Source: Pelagibacteraceae bacterium
Lineage (GTDB): Bacteria > Pseudomonadota > Alphaproteobacteria > Pelagibacterales > Pelagibacteraceae
Reading direction: 5' to 3'
DNA: 40,612 nt
NCBI GenBank assembly: GCA_008638225.1
Contig: VTPP01000011.1
Coordinates: 1 to 40,612, forward strand
The translations under genes were made by a program, and so were the position numbers. This document shows positions 1-9,913 of the stretch, one piece after another (positions within the stretch are counted from its first letter, which is position 1; each line of letters starts with the position of its first letter). The notes under the pieces are model-generated. The model did no database searches and was not told the DNA's origin. It was given only the letters and a program-made list of their open reading frames with translations.

Positions 1-1441
<1,441 letters not shown>

Positions 1442-1491
1442 TTAAACAGCTTTTAAAGTCAATTGGCTAAAATCAAAGATTAGTTACATTT

Positions 1492-2091
1492 TTATTTTTT
1501 AAACAACATCTTGTGTATTGGAGCAAAAGTTTTTCTATGTAGAGGAGTGGGACCGTACTTTGCAAGAGAAATCATATGTTGTGAGGTTCCATAACCAAAA
1601 TTCTTATCCCAACCATATTCTGGAAATTGTTTAGAAAGTAAGCACATGTACTTGTCCCTAATAACTTTTGCAATAATTGATGCAGCTGCAATTGACGGAT
1701 AAATACTATCTCCATTTACAAAAGTTTTGATATTTTTATTTTCTTTATCAAAGCTAAATGTTCCATCAACAAGAATAATGGCATCTTTTATATTTATTTT
1801 TTTTACGGCCCTTTTCATAGCAAGTAAAGATGCTTGTAGTATATTTATTTTATCAATTTCTTCCACAGTCGCAAGACCAATAGAAAAATTAGAAAATGAA
1901 ATTATCCTATTAAAAATTTCAGTCATTTTTTTTTTAGATAATTTTTTAGAATCATTTATTCCTTTTAAACAAATATTTTTTGATAAAATTACAGCAGCTG
2001 CAAATACAGGTCCAGCTAATGGACCTCTTCCAACTTCATCAACTCCCACAATAGTTGAATTAATTTTATTTTCTCTAGAAAAACTAAACAC
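1492..2091 (-). CDS. rnhB: Ribonuclease HII
   Basis: The 199-aa protein cleaves RNA in RNA:DNA hybrids and starts removal of misincorporated ribonucleotides. It opens with the RNase HII signature VGVDEVGRGPLAGPV, with catalytic Asp18 and Glu19. It then has NDSKKLS, the acidic block LVDGTFSFD (Asp109) and the C-terminal SIIAKVIRD block (Asp146), followed by GYGTSQHM. The start is GTG at 2091, two bases after the stop of the upstream UDG-like gene, so the two are probably co-transcribed. Length and motifs are normal for the family. Confidence 0.96.
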   Translation of the reverse strand: MFSFSRENKINSTIVGVDEVGRGPLAGPVFAAAVILSKNICLKGINDSKKLSKKKMTEIFNRIISFSNFSIGLATVEEIDKINILQASLLAMKRAVKKINIKDAIILVDGTFSFDKENKNIKTFVNGDSIYPSIAAASIIAKVIRDKYMCLLSKQFPEYGWDKNFGYGTSQHMISLAKYGPTPLHRKTFAPIHKMLFKK

Positions 2092-2093
2092 AA

Positions 2094-2780
2094 TTAAATA
2101 TTAAACTCTACAATTTTCTGTTGAAGTATTTGTAAATCTTTCCATGAATTTTTTTTTTGATTTGGTTGCTTGATTAAAAAATTAGGATGGAAAGAAGCGA
2201 TAACTTCAGCACTATAATCTTTCTGTTTATACTGAATCCATTGACCTCGATTTTTAATTAATGAATATTGATTTTCAAATAATATTTCTAAAGGCAGGGA
2301 GCCAAGTAAAAAAATAATTTTTGGTTTAATAATTTCAATATGCTCCTGCGTGAATTTTTTTAATAGACTTTTTTGATTTAAATATTCTTGTTTATTTTCT
2401 TCTAAATAAAAATGAACAATGTTTGTTAAGTAAACATTATCAGTCGAAAGGGAAATTGCATTTAACATTTTGTTTAGCAAAACTCCACTTTCATCAGAAA
2501 AAATACTATTATTTTTTTTATCATCTAGACTGGGAAAGTCACCGATAATCATTATTTTTGAATTTATTTTGTTATTAGAAAATTGAATATTATTTTTATG
2601 TAAGTAAAATTTATTGTAATTTTTTTCAATTTTTTTTATTAGAGCTGCAATTTTTTGATCCTGCGAGAGGCTTAAATTAGCAGACATTTCCCTATAAATT
2701 AAACTGTCATAGACGCCTGTAGAATGGTAATATTGTCTAAGACCATCGTTAAAATGTTTTTTTAAATTTTTTATAGTCAT
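2094..2780 (-). CDS. Uracil-DNA glycosylase superfamily protein (family 4-like) lacking Fe-S cysteines
   Basis: The 228-aa protein has the layout of the family 4 UDG fold. An alphaproteobacterial-style N-terminus (LRQYYHSTGVYDSLI) is followed by a degenerate motif 1 (GDFPSLDD, residues 80-87, in place of GEAPGxxED) and SGVLLNKMLNAI. Next come VYLTN with Asn120, IIFLLGSLPLEILF, RGQW, and the C-terminal SFHPNFLIKQP (His198) followed by a SWKDL helix. Family 4 enzymes normally hold a 4Fe-4S cluster through four cysteines; this protein contains no cysteine. Motif 2 also lacks the usual CRPPxNR. A uracil-repair role is plausible but activity is uncertain. ATG at 2780 is preferred over TTG at 2789. 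This ATG overlaps the start codon of the divergent TPR gene within the sequence CATG. Confidence 0.75.
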   Translation of the reverse strand: MTIKNLKKHFNDGLRQYYHSTGVYDSLIYREMSANLSLSQDQKIAALIKKIEKNYNKFYLHKNNIQFSNNKINSKIMIIGDFPSLDDKKNNSIFSDESGVLLNKMLNAISLSTDNVYLTNIVHFYLEENKQEYLNQKSLLKKFTQEHIEIIKPKIIFLLGSLPLEILFENQYSLIKNRGQWIQYKQKDYSAEVIASFHPNFLIKQPNQKKNSWKDLQILQQKIVEFNI

Positions 2781-4479
2781 GATACCCAAGTTAAAATCTA
2801 TCTTTATTATCTGTATATTTTCATTTTTTATTTATTCAAGTTCTGCCAATTCATCTTTTTTTAATTTAAACAATTCAAGCGTAGTCTCAGACTATATCTC
2901 AAATTATTTAAAAGGATCAGTATTAATAAATCAAAATCAGTATTCAGAAGCTAATATTTATTTTTCAAAAATTAAAAAACTTTCGAATACTCACCCTAGT
3001 TATAACTTTCAATATATATTCTCCCTAGTGATGAGTGGCAAAATAGCAGAGGCTAACTCAATAATAACAACTCTTGATAAGCAATATAGAGATAACGATT
3101 TATTTCAATTAATAGAAGGTGTTTTTTTGATAAAAAATAGAAATTTTTTTTTGGCAAAAGAAAAATTTAAAAATTCAGGCAATAGTAGCCCTTTATTTAT
3201 AGAGCTTAACAATTATATAAATCTGTGGCTAGAAGCTGAAAATTCTTCTGAACAAGAATTAAAAATTAAAAAAATTAAAACTATATTTTCTAATATAAAA
3301 TTAATTCAGAGCTTCTTAATATATGATTACGTCGGAAATGATAATTTGTATAAAAAGACAAGTCTAGAGATTTTAAAACAACCAGATTTAGGACGTTATC
3401 ACTTTTTTCATAGTATTTTCTTAATAAAAAAAAATAAAATTCAAGAAGCTACAAAAATTATTGAAAATCAACTGTTAGAAAATCCTAATAATTTATTAAT
3501 GAAACAAAGTTATGTTTCTTTAAAAAATAATAATTTATCTTTCTTTACTAATAATTACGACTCGAAAAATGTAAATCATGGCATTTCTGAACTTTTGTAT
3601 TTATTTGGAAATGTATTGCAGCAACAAAACCAAATTGAATTATCAAAACTTTTTGTATCTCTATCTGATTATTTAAATCCTAATTTTATTTCTAATAAAC
3701 TTTTAAATTTAGAAAATTTTATGATAGAAGACTCGAATTATTTTAATTATGAAATTGCCGATACTATTGAAAATTTAGGTAGTGAATTCTTTTGGTACAT
3801 TAATTTCAATAAATTAATTCATGAAGAAAAAAAAATACAAACAAAAAATGCCAGTTTAATTAACATTTTAAAAAAAAAACAAGCGGATAGTAATTTTTTT
3901 GTATTTTCTAAATTAATAGATTTGGCCAATTACTATCGAAGTAATAAAAATTACAAAATATCACTTGAATATTACGAAAGGGCAGAACAAATTGCATTAC
4001 CCAAAGAGCTTGATTGGAAATTTTATTATTACAAAGGTATTTGTAATGAGCGACTTGGAAATTTCGATAATGCTGATAAAAATTTTTTAAAGTCTTTGCA
4101 ACTCTCACCACAAGAATATGTTGTTATTAATTATCTGGCGTACAGCTGGTTAGAAAGAGGGGTCAATATAGATAGAGCTAAAAAGATGCTGTATGATGCA
4201 GTAGAATTAAGCAAATGGGAACAGGGCTATATTATCGATTCGCTAGGGTGGGCATATTATTTATCTAGTAACTTTAGTGAGGCTGAAAAATTATTGCAAT
4301 TAGCCTACGAGAAAGCTCCTTACGAACCAGAAGTTTACGATCATTACGGCGACGTACTTTGGAAAAATAATAAAAGAATTCAGGCACGATACGTCTGGGG
4401 CAATGCAATTAAACTTCCTCAAATTGATGAAGAGCGCACAAAAAAACTAAAAGAAAAATTAATGCATGGTATTAATTAA
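2779..4479 (+). CDS. Secreted or periplasmic TPR-repeat protein
   Basis: The 566-aa protein begins with a signal peptide (Lys-containing n-region, then FIICIFSFFIYSSS, cleavage probably near residue 24). A long helical, Asn/Lys-rich region follows. Tetratricopeptide repeats are clearest between about residues 375 and 555 (for example YYYKGICNERLGNFDNADKN, DSLGWAYYLSSNFSEAEKLL and DHYGDVLWKNNKRIQARYVW). The terminal DHYGD(V/A)LW...ARYxW block is typical of a conserved alphaproteobacterial TPR protein found upstream of ispE. TPRs suggest a protein-binding scaffold, perhaps for envelope complexes; no enzymatic domain is visible. Its 3' end overlaps ispE by 14 bp, indicating translational coupling. 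Confidence 0.85.
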   Translation: MIPKLKSIFIICIFSFFIYSSSANSSFFNLNNSSVVSDYISNYLKGSVLINQNQYSEANIYFSKIKKLSNTHPSYNFQYIFSLVMSGKIAEANSIITTLDKQYRDNDLFQLIEGVFLIKNRNFFLAKEKFKNSGNSSPLFIELNNYINLWLEAENSSEQELKIKKIKTIFSNIKLIQSFLIYDYVGNDNLYKKTSLEILKQPDLGRYHFFHSIFLIKKNKIQEATKIIENQLLENPNNLLMKQSYVSLKNNNLSFFTNNYDSKNVNHGISELLYLFGNVLQQQNQIELSKLFVSLSDYLNPNFISNKLLNLENFMIEDSNYFNYEIADTIENLGSEFFWYINFNKLIHEEKKIQTKNASLINILKKKQADSNFFVFSKLIDLANYYRSNKNYKISLEYYERAEQIALPKELDWKFYYYKGICNERLGNFDNADKNFLKSLQLSPQEYVVINYLAYSWLERGVNIDRAKKMLYDAVELSKWEQGYIIDSLGWAYYLSSNFSEAEKLLQLAYEKAPYEPEVYDHYGDVLWKNNKRIQARYVWGNAIKLPQIDEERTKKLKEKLMHGIN

Positions 4480-5344
4480 AAAAACTTATCTTCGTTCACC
4501 AGCAAAAATAAATCTATTTCTTAGAGTAATCAAAAAAATGTCAAATAGTTATCATGAAATTCAGAGCCTTGTTTCTCATATTAATCTTTATGATGAAATA
4601 TCGATACACGAAACAAGTAGCAGAAAAACTATTGTAAAGTTTAGAGGAGCATTCGCCAAATTTACTTCTGATAAAAATAATTCCATTCTCTCAACAATTA
4701 CTTTACTTAAAAAACTATGTAAAAATATTAGATATAAAAATTTTGTTGTTACAGTAAAAAAAAATATTCCTGTAGGATCTGGTTTAGGTGGCGGAACTTC
4801 AAATGCAGTTACAATATTTCAGTATTTAATGAAAAAATTTGATTTAAAAATAGATAAAAAAAATATTAATAAAGTATACCAACTGATTGGCGCTGATTCT
4901 AAAATATTTAATAACTCTAATTCAAAATTTGTATCAGGAAACGGCGATATTATTCATGATTGCAAGTCTAAAATAAAATTAAATTTATTATTAATTTTTC
5001 CAAATCAGCCTAATTTTACAAGAAATGTTTACCAGAATAATAAAAAATTTAGTAAAAAATTAAATATAAATTATCTTAAAAAAATAATTAATAAAAATAT
5101 TTTTAGTATATTTCATTTCGCGAATAATGATTTAATTGATGCAGCAATAAAATTAAATCCAGCAATAAATAAATTAATGACATATTTGCAAAGTCAAAAT
5201 ATTTGTGATTTTATTCAAATGAGCGGTAGTGGATCTTGCTGTTTTGCAGTTTTTAAAAGTAAGAAAATCCTTTTAAAATGCCAAAAATTAGTTAAAACTA
5301 AATATAGAAGTTATTGGACAGCAGTAGCTAAAACAATTACATAA
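4466..5344 (+). CDS. ispE: 4-diphosphocytidyl-2-C-methyl-D-erythritol kinase
   Basis: This GHMP kinase phosphorylates CDP-ME in the MEP isoprenoid pathway. The visible landmarks are SPAKINLFLRV with Lys14, the ATP loop IPVGSGLGGGTSNA (residues 101-114), IGAD with catalytic-type Asp144, and the C-terminal MSGSGSCCFAVF glycine motif. Two positions are unusual: TSNA replaces the usual SSDA in the ATP loop, and the segment after GAD reads SKIF where VPFF is common. Length (292 aa) is normal. It starts inside the end of the TPR gene and is followed after only 10 bases by tRNA-Gln. Confidence 0.95.
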   Translation: MVLIKKTYLRSPAKINLFLRVIKKMSNSYHEIQSLVSHINLYDEISIHETSSRKTIVKFRGAFAKFTSDKNNSILSTITLLKKLCKNIRYKNFVVTVKKNIPVGSGLGGGTSNAVTIFQYLMKKFDLKIDKKNINKVYQLIGADSKIFNNSNSKFVSGNGDIIHDCKSKIKLNLLLIFPNQPNFTRNVYQNNKKFSKKLNINYLKKIINKNIFSIFHFANNDLIDAAIKLNPAINKLMTYLQSQNICDFIQMSGSGSCCFAVFKSKKILLKCQKLVKTKYRSYWTAVAKTIT

Positions 5345-5354
5345 CTGCATACGT

Positions 5355-5428
5355 TGGGGCTTAGCCAAGCGGTAAGGCAACGGGTTTTGATCCCGTCATC
5401 CCAGGTTCGATCCCTGGAGCCCCAGCCA
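5355..5428 (+). tRNA. tRNA-Gln (anticodon TTG)
   Basis: A full cloverleaf is visible. The acceptor stem is TGGGGCT/AGCCCCA. The anticodon stem ACGGG/CCCGT closes the loop TTTTGAT with anticodon TTG at 5387-5389. The T arm is CCAGG-TTCGATC-CCTGG and the discriminator base is G. The 3' CCA (5426-5428) is encoded in the gene. U1-A72, U35 and G73 match known glutamine identity features. It sits in a 100-base gap between ispE and the CCA-adding enzyme gene on the same strand, so it must be processed out of an mRNA-like transcript unless it has its own promoter. Confidence 0.97.
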
Positions 5429-5445
5429 ATTTTTTAGAATTTGTA

Positions 5446-6207
5446 ATGAATTTAAACAAAATTCCAGAGGCCTTAGAAATTTTTCAATTGTTAAATCCAA
5501 ACATGGAAAATGTTATCAATACTAGGTTTGTGGGAGGCTGTGTTAGAGATATCGTATTAAAGCAAAATATAAACGACATTGATCTAGCTACAACGTTTCT
5601 TCCTAACGAAGTTATTAAAATTTTAAAAAATAAAAATATTGAGTTTATAGATGTAGCTGCTCATTTTGGAGTAATTACAGCTATTGTAAATAGTATGAAG
5701 TTTGAAATTACTACGCTACGTAAAGATTTACTTCCAGATGGAAGGTATGCAAAAATAATTTTTACTGACAATTGGGAAGTCGATGCTCGAAGACGCGATT
5801 TTACCATGAATGCAATTTATTACAGTGTAAATGGTGTGAAAAAAAATGAGGATACTTTTTTTGATCCATTTAATGGAAAAGAAGATCTTATTAACGGAAA
5901 AATAAATTTTATTTCAGATCCTAAAATTAGCATTAAAGAAGATTATGTTAGAGCTTTAAGATATTTTCGTTTTTTCTTTTTGTATTCAAAATATGATCAC
6001 GATCCTCAAGTATTAAATTTTATTTTTAATAATAAAGAGCATGTTAAGAAACTATCTAATAATAGATTGGAAAAAGAGCTGAGAAAAATTATGTCAATTA
6101 AAAACATAAAAAATATTTTAAAACAAAACAAATCAACAGAAAATTTTTTTAATTATATTTATCCTGGTTTTGACAAATTAATACCAAATACAAATTTAAG
6201 TGATTAA
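5446..6207 (+). CDS. CCA tRNA nucleotidyltransferase / poly(A) polymerase family, short form
   Basis: This is a class II nucleotidyltransferase. GGCVRD (residues 30-35) is followed by the metal-binding DIDLAT (Asp44, Asp46), LRKD, RRDFTMNAI (116-124) and EDYVRALRYFRF (165-176). This covers the head and neck regions of CCA-adding enzymes or poly(A) polymerases. At 253 aa it lacks most of the C-terminal body/tail seen in typical alphaproteobacterial members, which are nearer 400 aa. The ORF stops 12 bases before the convergent greA end, so no frameshifted remainder is hidden downstream. Both tRNAs in the window encode CCA, so the likely job is tRNA 3'-end repair. It follows tRNA-Gln by 17 bases. 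Confidence 0.88.
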   Translation: MNLNKIPEALEIFQLLNPNMENVINTRFVGGCVRDIVLKQNINDIDLATTFLPNEVIKILKNKNIEFIDVAAHFGVITAIVNSMKFEITTLRKDLLPDGRYAKIIFTDNWEVDARRRDFTMNAIYYSVNGVKKNEDTFFDPFNGKEDLINGKINFISDPKISIKEDYVRALRYFRFFFLYSKYDHDPQVLNFIFNNKEHVKKLSNNRLEKELRKIMSIKNIKNILKQNKSTENFFNYIYPGFDKLIPNTNLSD

Positions 6208-6219
6208 TATTTTCTTAAT

Positions 6220-6696
6220 TTAGATATATTTTACGTCAATAATTTCAAAACTTTTTTCACCAGAGGGAGTTTCAATAGTTACAAAATCATTTTTTTGTTT
6301 ACCAATAAATCCTCTTCCAAGAGGTGATTTGTAATAAATAAAACCATTTTTGACATCAGATTCATCCCTACCAACAATTTTGTAAGTATTTTTTTTATCT
6401 GTTTCTAAATCTTTGACAATAATAGTGCTTGCAAAGATTACTTTGATATCAGGTTTTATTTTGGTAATATCAATAACTTCAGCCATTGCTATAGAAGTTT
6501 CTAGTTCTTGAATTCTCTTTTCATTAAGGCCCTGCTCTTCCTTTGCAGCATGATACTCTGCATTTTCTTTAAGATCACCATGAGATCTAGCTTCTGAGAT
6601 TGCTGCTACAATTTTGGCTCTAGTAACTTGTTTTCTTTCATCAAGCTCAGTTTTGATTTTTTCTAGCCCCTGAATTGTTATTGGTTCTTTTTCCAT
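6220..6696 (-). CDS. greA: Transcription elongation factor GreA
   Basis: GreA enters the RNA polymerase secondary channel and stimulates cleavage of backtracked transcripts. The 158-aa protein has the N-terminal coiled coil with the acidic tip in ARSHGDLKENAEYHAAKEEQ. The C-terminal FKBP-like domain carries VGRDESDVKNGFIYYKSPLG and SPLGRGFIGK. Length is canonical. It is the last gene of the trmL-hemF-greA run, 12 bases after the hemF stop, and converges with the CCA-adding enzyme gene. Confidence 0.97.
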   Translation of the reverse strand: MEKEPITIQGLEKIKTELDERKQVTRAKIVAAISEARSHGDLKENAEYHAAKEEQGLNEKRIQELETSIAMAEVIDITKIKPDIKVIFASTIIVKDLETDKKNTYKIVGRDESDVKNGFIYYKSPLGRGFIGKQKNDFVTIETPSGEKSFEIIDVKYI

Positions 6697-6708
6697 TTAG
6701 TTTAATTA

Positions 6709-7557
6709 TTACCATGATGCCGAAGGTGGTAAAGACATAAATATAGCTTCAATGTTTCCGCCGGTTGCTAAACCAAATTTTGTACCACGATCAAATAGTA
6801 AATTGAATTCAACATATCGGGCCCTTTTAATCAATTGTATTTTTTTATCACGTTCATTCCATTTATGTTTAGATTTTTTTTGAATAATGTTTTCTGCAAT
6901 TTTTAAAAAAACAAGTCCAACATCTTTTGTGTAAGAAAAGTCATTTTCCCAATTATTGGTATTTAGATAGTCATAAAAAATTCCACCATCACCCCTTGGC
7001 TCTTTTCTATGAGGAAGATAAAAATATTTATCACAATTATATTTGTGTTTTTTGTAATAATTTTTATCATGAAGGTCGCAAGTTTTTTTTAATTCGCTAT
7101 GAAAGTACTTTTTTTGCCTGTTATCAGCAATACACGGGGTTACATCCATCCCTCCACCAAACCATTCTTTAGAGGTTACTATGTATCGAGTATTAAAATG
7201 AAGAGATGGAATTTTAGGATTCTGAAAATGAGCTACTAGTGATATTCCAGCAGCCCAAAACTTAGAGCTTTTCTCCGTACCTGGAATTTTTTTTTTGAAT
7301 TCAGAATTAAAAAAACCATTTACTACCGAAATATTTACCCCCACTTTTTCAAAAATTTTTCCGTTTCTTAGAATAGAAATTTCTCCACCACCCTCAGATT
7401 TTGTTTTAGATTTTTTCCATTTTTTTCGCAAAAATTTTATTTTTTTATTAGAATATTTATTTTCAATATCTTCAAATTTTTTACATATTTGATTTCTCAA
7501 ATCTGTAAACCAAGATGAAGCTAGTTTCTTTTTTAAATTAGTAGATTTTTTTTTCAT
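6709..7557 (-). CDS. hemF: Oxygen-dependent coproporphyrinogen III oxidase
   Basis: HemF converts coproporphyrinogen III to protoporphyrinogen IX using O2, which suits an aerobic organism that needs haem for the nearby bc1 complex. Diagnostic blocks are LHFNTRYIV (His120), WFGGGMDVTPCI, LPHRKEPRGDGGIFYDYL, RARYVEFNLLFDRGTKFGL and the C-terminal GNIEAIFMSLPPSASW. The 282-aa length is normal. Its ATG overlaps the TGA of trmL by 4 bp (ATGA), implying coupled translation. Confidence 0.97.
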   Translation of the reverse strand: MKKKSTNLKKKLASSWFTDLRNQICKKFEDIENKYSNKKIKFLRKKWKKSKTKSEGGGEISILRNGKIFEKVGVNISVVNGFFNSEFKKKIPGTEKSSKFWAAGISLVAHFQNPKIPSLHFNTRYIVTSKEWFGGGMDVTPCIADNRQKKYFHSELKKTCDLHDKNYYKKHKYNCDKYFYLPHRKEPRGDGGIFYDYLNTNNWENDFSYTKDVGLVFLKIAENIIQKKSKHKWNERDKKIQLIKRARYVEFNLLFDRGTKFGLATGGNIEAIFMSLPPSASW

Positions 7558-8000
7558 AAATTAATTTGTCTTAAAGCTTCCGAGCCAACTATGGCCACAG
7601 AAGAAGCTATATTTAAAGATCTGACATTTCTAGTCATTGGTATAGTTAATTTATTTTTAATATTGTCATGTATATTTTTAGGTACACCAGAGCTTTCTTT
7701 TCCAAATATTAGAGTGTCATTTTTATCGAAGATAAATTTTGTATAATTGTTATGTGATTTTGTAGTAATTAAAATTAATCTCGATTGTTTTTTTTTAAAT
7801 ATAAAATCTTCATACGATTCGTAAAATTTAAGCTTACAATTATCAAGATAGTCTAAATAAATTCTATCCATCCTTTTTTTATCAAAAAAAAAGCCACATG
7901 GTTTAATAATTTCTAAATTAATCCCCAGGCACGCGCATATTCTTATTATTGCTGCTGTATTTTGTGGTATATCTGGTTGATAAAGAGCGATATTAATCAT
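7554..8000 (-). CDS. trmL: tRNA (cytidine/uridine-34 2'-O)-methyltransferase
   Basis: This small SPOUT methyltransferase modifies the wobble base of tRNA-Leu in E. coli. Characteristic segments are the N-terminal ALYQPDIPQNTAAIIRICAC, the SAM-knot segment TLIFGKESSGVP and the C-terminal IPMTRNVRSLNIASSVAIV. At 148 aa it matches the single-domain TrmL subfamily rather than the longer TrmH/RlmB forms. It is the first gene of a minus-strand run with hemF and greA and is divergent from petABC across an 80-bp spacer. Confidence 0.94.
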   Translation of the reverse strand: MINIALYQPDIPQNTAAIIRICACLGINLEIIKPCGFFFDKKRMDRIYLDYLDNCKLKFYESYEDFIFKKKQSRLILITTKSHNNYTKFIFDKNDTLIFGKESSGVPKNIHDNIKNKLTIPMTRNVRSLNIASSVAIVGSEALRQINL

Positions 8001-8080
8001 TTATTAATTATTATGCGTCATTCTGGCTATAGAACTATATTATTAATTTTTTCTATATACAGGAAAGTTAGTAAATAAAT

Positions 8081-8602
8081 ATGAACGAAAACAAAAATAA
8101 AGATAAATCTACAAGAAGAGATTTTTTAACAACAGTTACTGCCACAGTGGGCGCTGTTGGAGTTGGTGCCGCTGTGCTTCCCGTTATAAGTCAAATGAAT
8201 CCGGATTCTTCAGTTAAAGCCTTAGCTTCTATCGAGGTGGATATTTCCAAAGTGAAAGAAGGTCAGGAAATAACCGTTCTTTGGAGAGGAAAGCCAGTTT
8301 TTATCAAAAGAAGAACTAAAGAGGATATTTTAAAAGCTAAAGAAACAAAAATGGCAGATTTAAAAGACCCCCAAGAAGATAAGGCTAGAGTTATAAAAGA
8401 AGAGTGGCTAGTAGTTATTGGAGTATGTACTCACCTTGGTTGTGTGCCTGCAGGAGGACAGGGTGATTATTCTGGATGGTTTTGTCCTTGTCACGGATCT
8501 CATTACGATACTTCAGGAAGAATTAGAAAAGGCCCAGCACCTACAAATTTAGAAGTTCCAAAATATGAATTTGTTGGTAGCGATAAAATTAAAATAGGTT
8601 AA
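8081..8602 (+). CDS. petA: Ubiquinol-cytochrome c reductase Rieske iron-sulfur subunit
   Basis: This is the Rieske [2Fe-2S] subunit of the bc1 complex. The N-terminus has a twin-arginine type signal anchor (TRRDFLTTVTATVGAVG, residues 11-27) that also serves as its membrane helix. The cluster-binding boxes are CTHLGC (116-121) and CPCHGSHYD (135-143), giving ligands Cys116, His118, Cys135 and His138. Cys121 and Cys137 form the stabilising disulfide. Length (173 aa) is typical. It is the first gene of petABC. A stretch AGGAAAG (8061-8067) lies upstream of the ATG, but its spacing is long for a ribosome binding site. Confidence 0.98.
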   Translation: MNENKNKDKSTRRDFLTTVTATVGAVGVGAAVLPVISQMNPDSSVKALASIEVDISKVKEGQEITVLWRGKPVFIKRRTKEDILKAKETKMADLKDPQEDKARVIKEEWLVVIGVCTHLGCVPAGGQGDYSGWFCPCHGSHYDTSGRIRKGPAPTNLEVPKYEFVGSDKIKIG

Positions 8603-8611
8603 AGGATTAAA

Positions 8612-9910
8612 ATGAGTGCTGACAATTTAGAACAAAAATATAAACCGGTTCACACCAATAAAACTGGAGGATCTCCATTTACAGGAATAACTGGATGGAT
8701 AGATAACAGACTTCCAGTCATACGAATGTTCAAGCATGAGTATTTGGATTTTCAAGTTCCAAAGTCTCTTAGTTATTTTTGGAGTTTTGGAGGAATTTTA
8801 ACTATATGTTTGATACTTCTAATTATTACAGGACTGAGTTTGGGAATGCATTATAAACCTGACACAAAGTATGCTTTCGATTCTGTAGAAAAAATTATGC
8901 GAGATGTCAATTTTGGGTGGCTTATTCGTTATGCCCACATGAATCTGGCCTCATTTTTTTTTATAGCAGTTTATCTTCATATATTCAGAGGTTTGTATTA
9001 TGGCTCATATAAAGAACCAAGACAATTAATGTGGTTGATTGGAATTGTTATATTTTTCCTGATGATGGCTACTGCTTTTCTTGGCTACACATTACCCTGG
9101 GGTCAAATGAGTTTTTGGGGAGCAACAGTTATAACAAATCTTTTTTCAGCCATTCCTTTTTTTGGTGAATCCGTAGTTACTTGGTTGTGGGGTGATTATT
9201 CTGTTGGTGATGCAGCTTTAAACCGTTTTTATGTTTTGCATTGGTTGATTGCTTTTTTAATAGTCGGCGCAGTTGTATTTCATGTAATAGCACTTCACAT
9301 TGTTGGTTCGAATAATCCTTCAGGAATTGAGCCAAAGGATACAAGAGATACAGTTTCTTTTTCTCCATTTACAACAAGCAAAGATTTAGTTGGTATGTTA
9401 GTTTTTTTATTAATTTTTGTTACTGTTATGATGTACGCTCCAAATTATTTAGGGCACCCGGACAATTATATTCCTGCAAATCCATTAGTTACGCCACCGC
9501 ACATTGTTCCAGAATGGTATTTCTTACCTTTTTACGCAATTTTAAGAAGTATACCTGATAAGTTAATGGGCGTAATCGCGATGGTAAGTAGTATTGCAGT
9601 ATTAGGTTTGTTGCCTTGGCTAGATTTCAGCAAAGTAAGATCAAGTGTCTTTAGGCCAATTTGGAAGCAGTGTGTATTTTTGTTTGTGCTAAATTTTTTC
9701 GTACTTATGTACATCGGAGCAGCTCCGGCAGAAGGAATTTATTTGGTAATAGGTAGAATAGCAACAGCATTTTGGTTTGCCTTTTTCTTTATCTTAGCCC
9801 CACTTGTTTCTATTGTAGAAAAGCCACTTCCTATGCCCGAAAGTATTCATGAATTTGAAAACTGGAAAAAGCAAGGAAAAATCAAAACAATAAATATTTT
9901 TAGTAAATAA
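8612..9910 (+). CDS. petB: Cytochrome b of the bc1 complex
   Basis: This multi-spanning membrane subunit carries haems bL and bH and both quinone sites. The four haem-ligating histidines fall at residues 109, 123, 210 and 224; their spacings (14, 87, 14) match the R. capsulatus set His97/111/198/212. The Qo-site PEWY motif is at 300-303. At 432 aa it is a full-length bacterial form with the C-terminal domain fused, not a split b6/subunit IV. The start is supported by AGGA eight bases upstream of the ATG. It follows petA by 9 bases and precedes petC by 3. Confidence 0.98.
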   Translation: MSADNLEQKYKPVHTNKTGGSPFTGITGWIDNRLPVIRMFKHEYLDFQVPKSLSYFWSFGGILTICLILLIITGLSLGMHYKPDTKYAFDSVEKIMRDVNFGWLIRYAHMNLASFFFIAVYLHIFRGLYYGSYKEPRQLMWLIGIVIFFLMMATAFLGYTLPWGQMSFWGATVITNLFSAIPFFGESVVTWLWGDYSVGDAALNRFYVLHWLIAFLIVGAVVFHVIALHIVGSNNPSGIEPKDTRDTVSFSPFTTSKDLVGMLVFLLIFVTVMMYAPNYLGHPDNYIPANPLVTPPHIVPEWYFLPFYAILRSIPDKLMGVIAMVSSIAVLGLLPWLDFSKVRSSVFRPIWKQCVFLFVLNFFVLMYIGAAPAEGIYLVIGRIATAFWFAFFFILAPLVSIVEKPLPMPESIHEFENWKKQGKIKTINIFSK

Positions 9911-9913
9911 ATT

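Noticed and set aside
5446..6219. The short CCA enzyme gene as a frameshifted pseudogene
   Set aside because: The frame is intact with all catalytic motifs, and only 12 bases separate its stop from the greA stop, so there is no leftover coding sequence in another frame.
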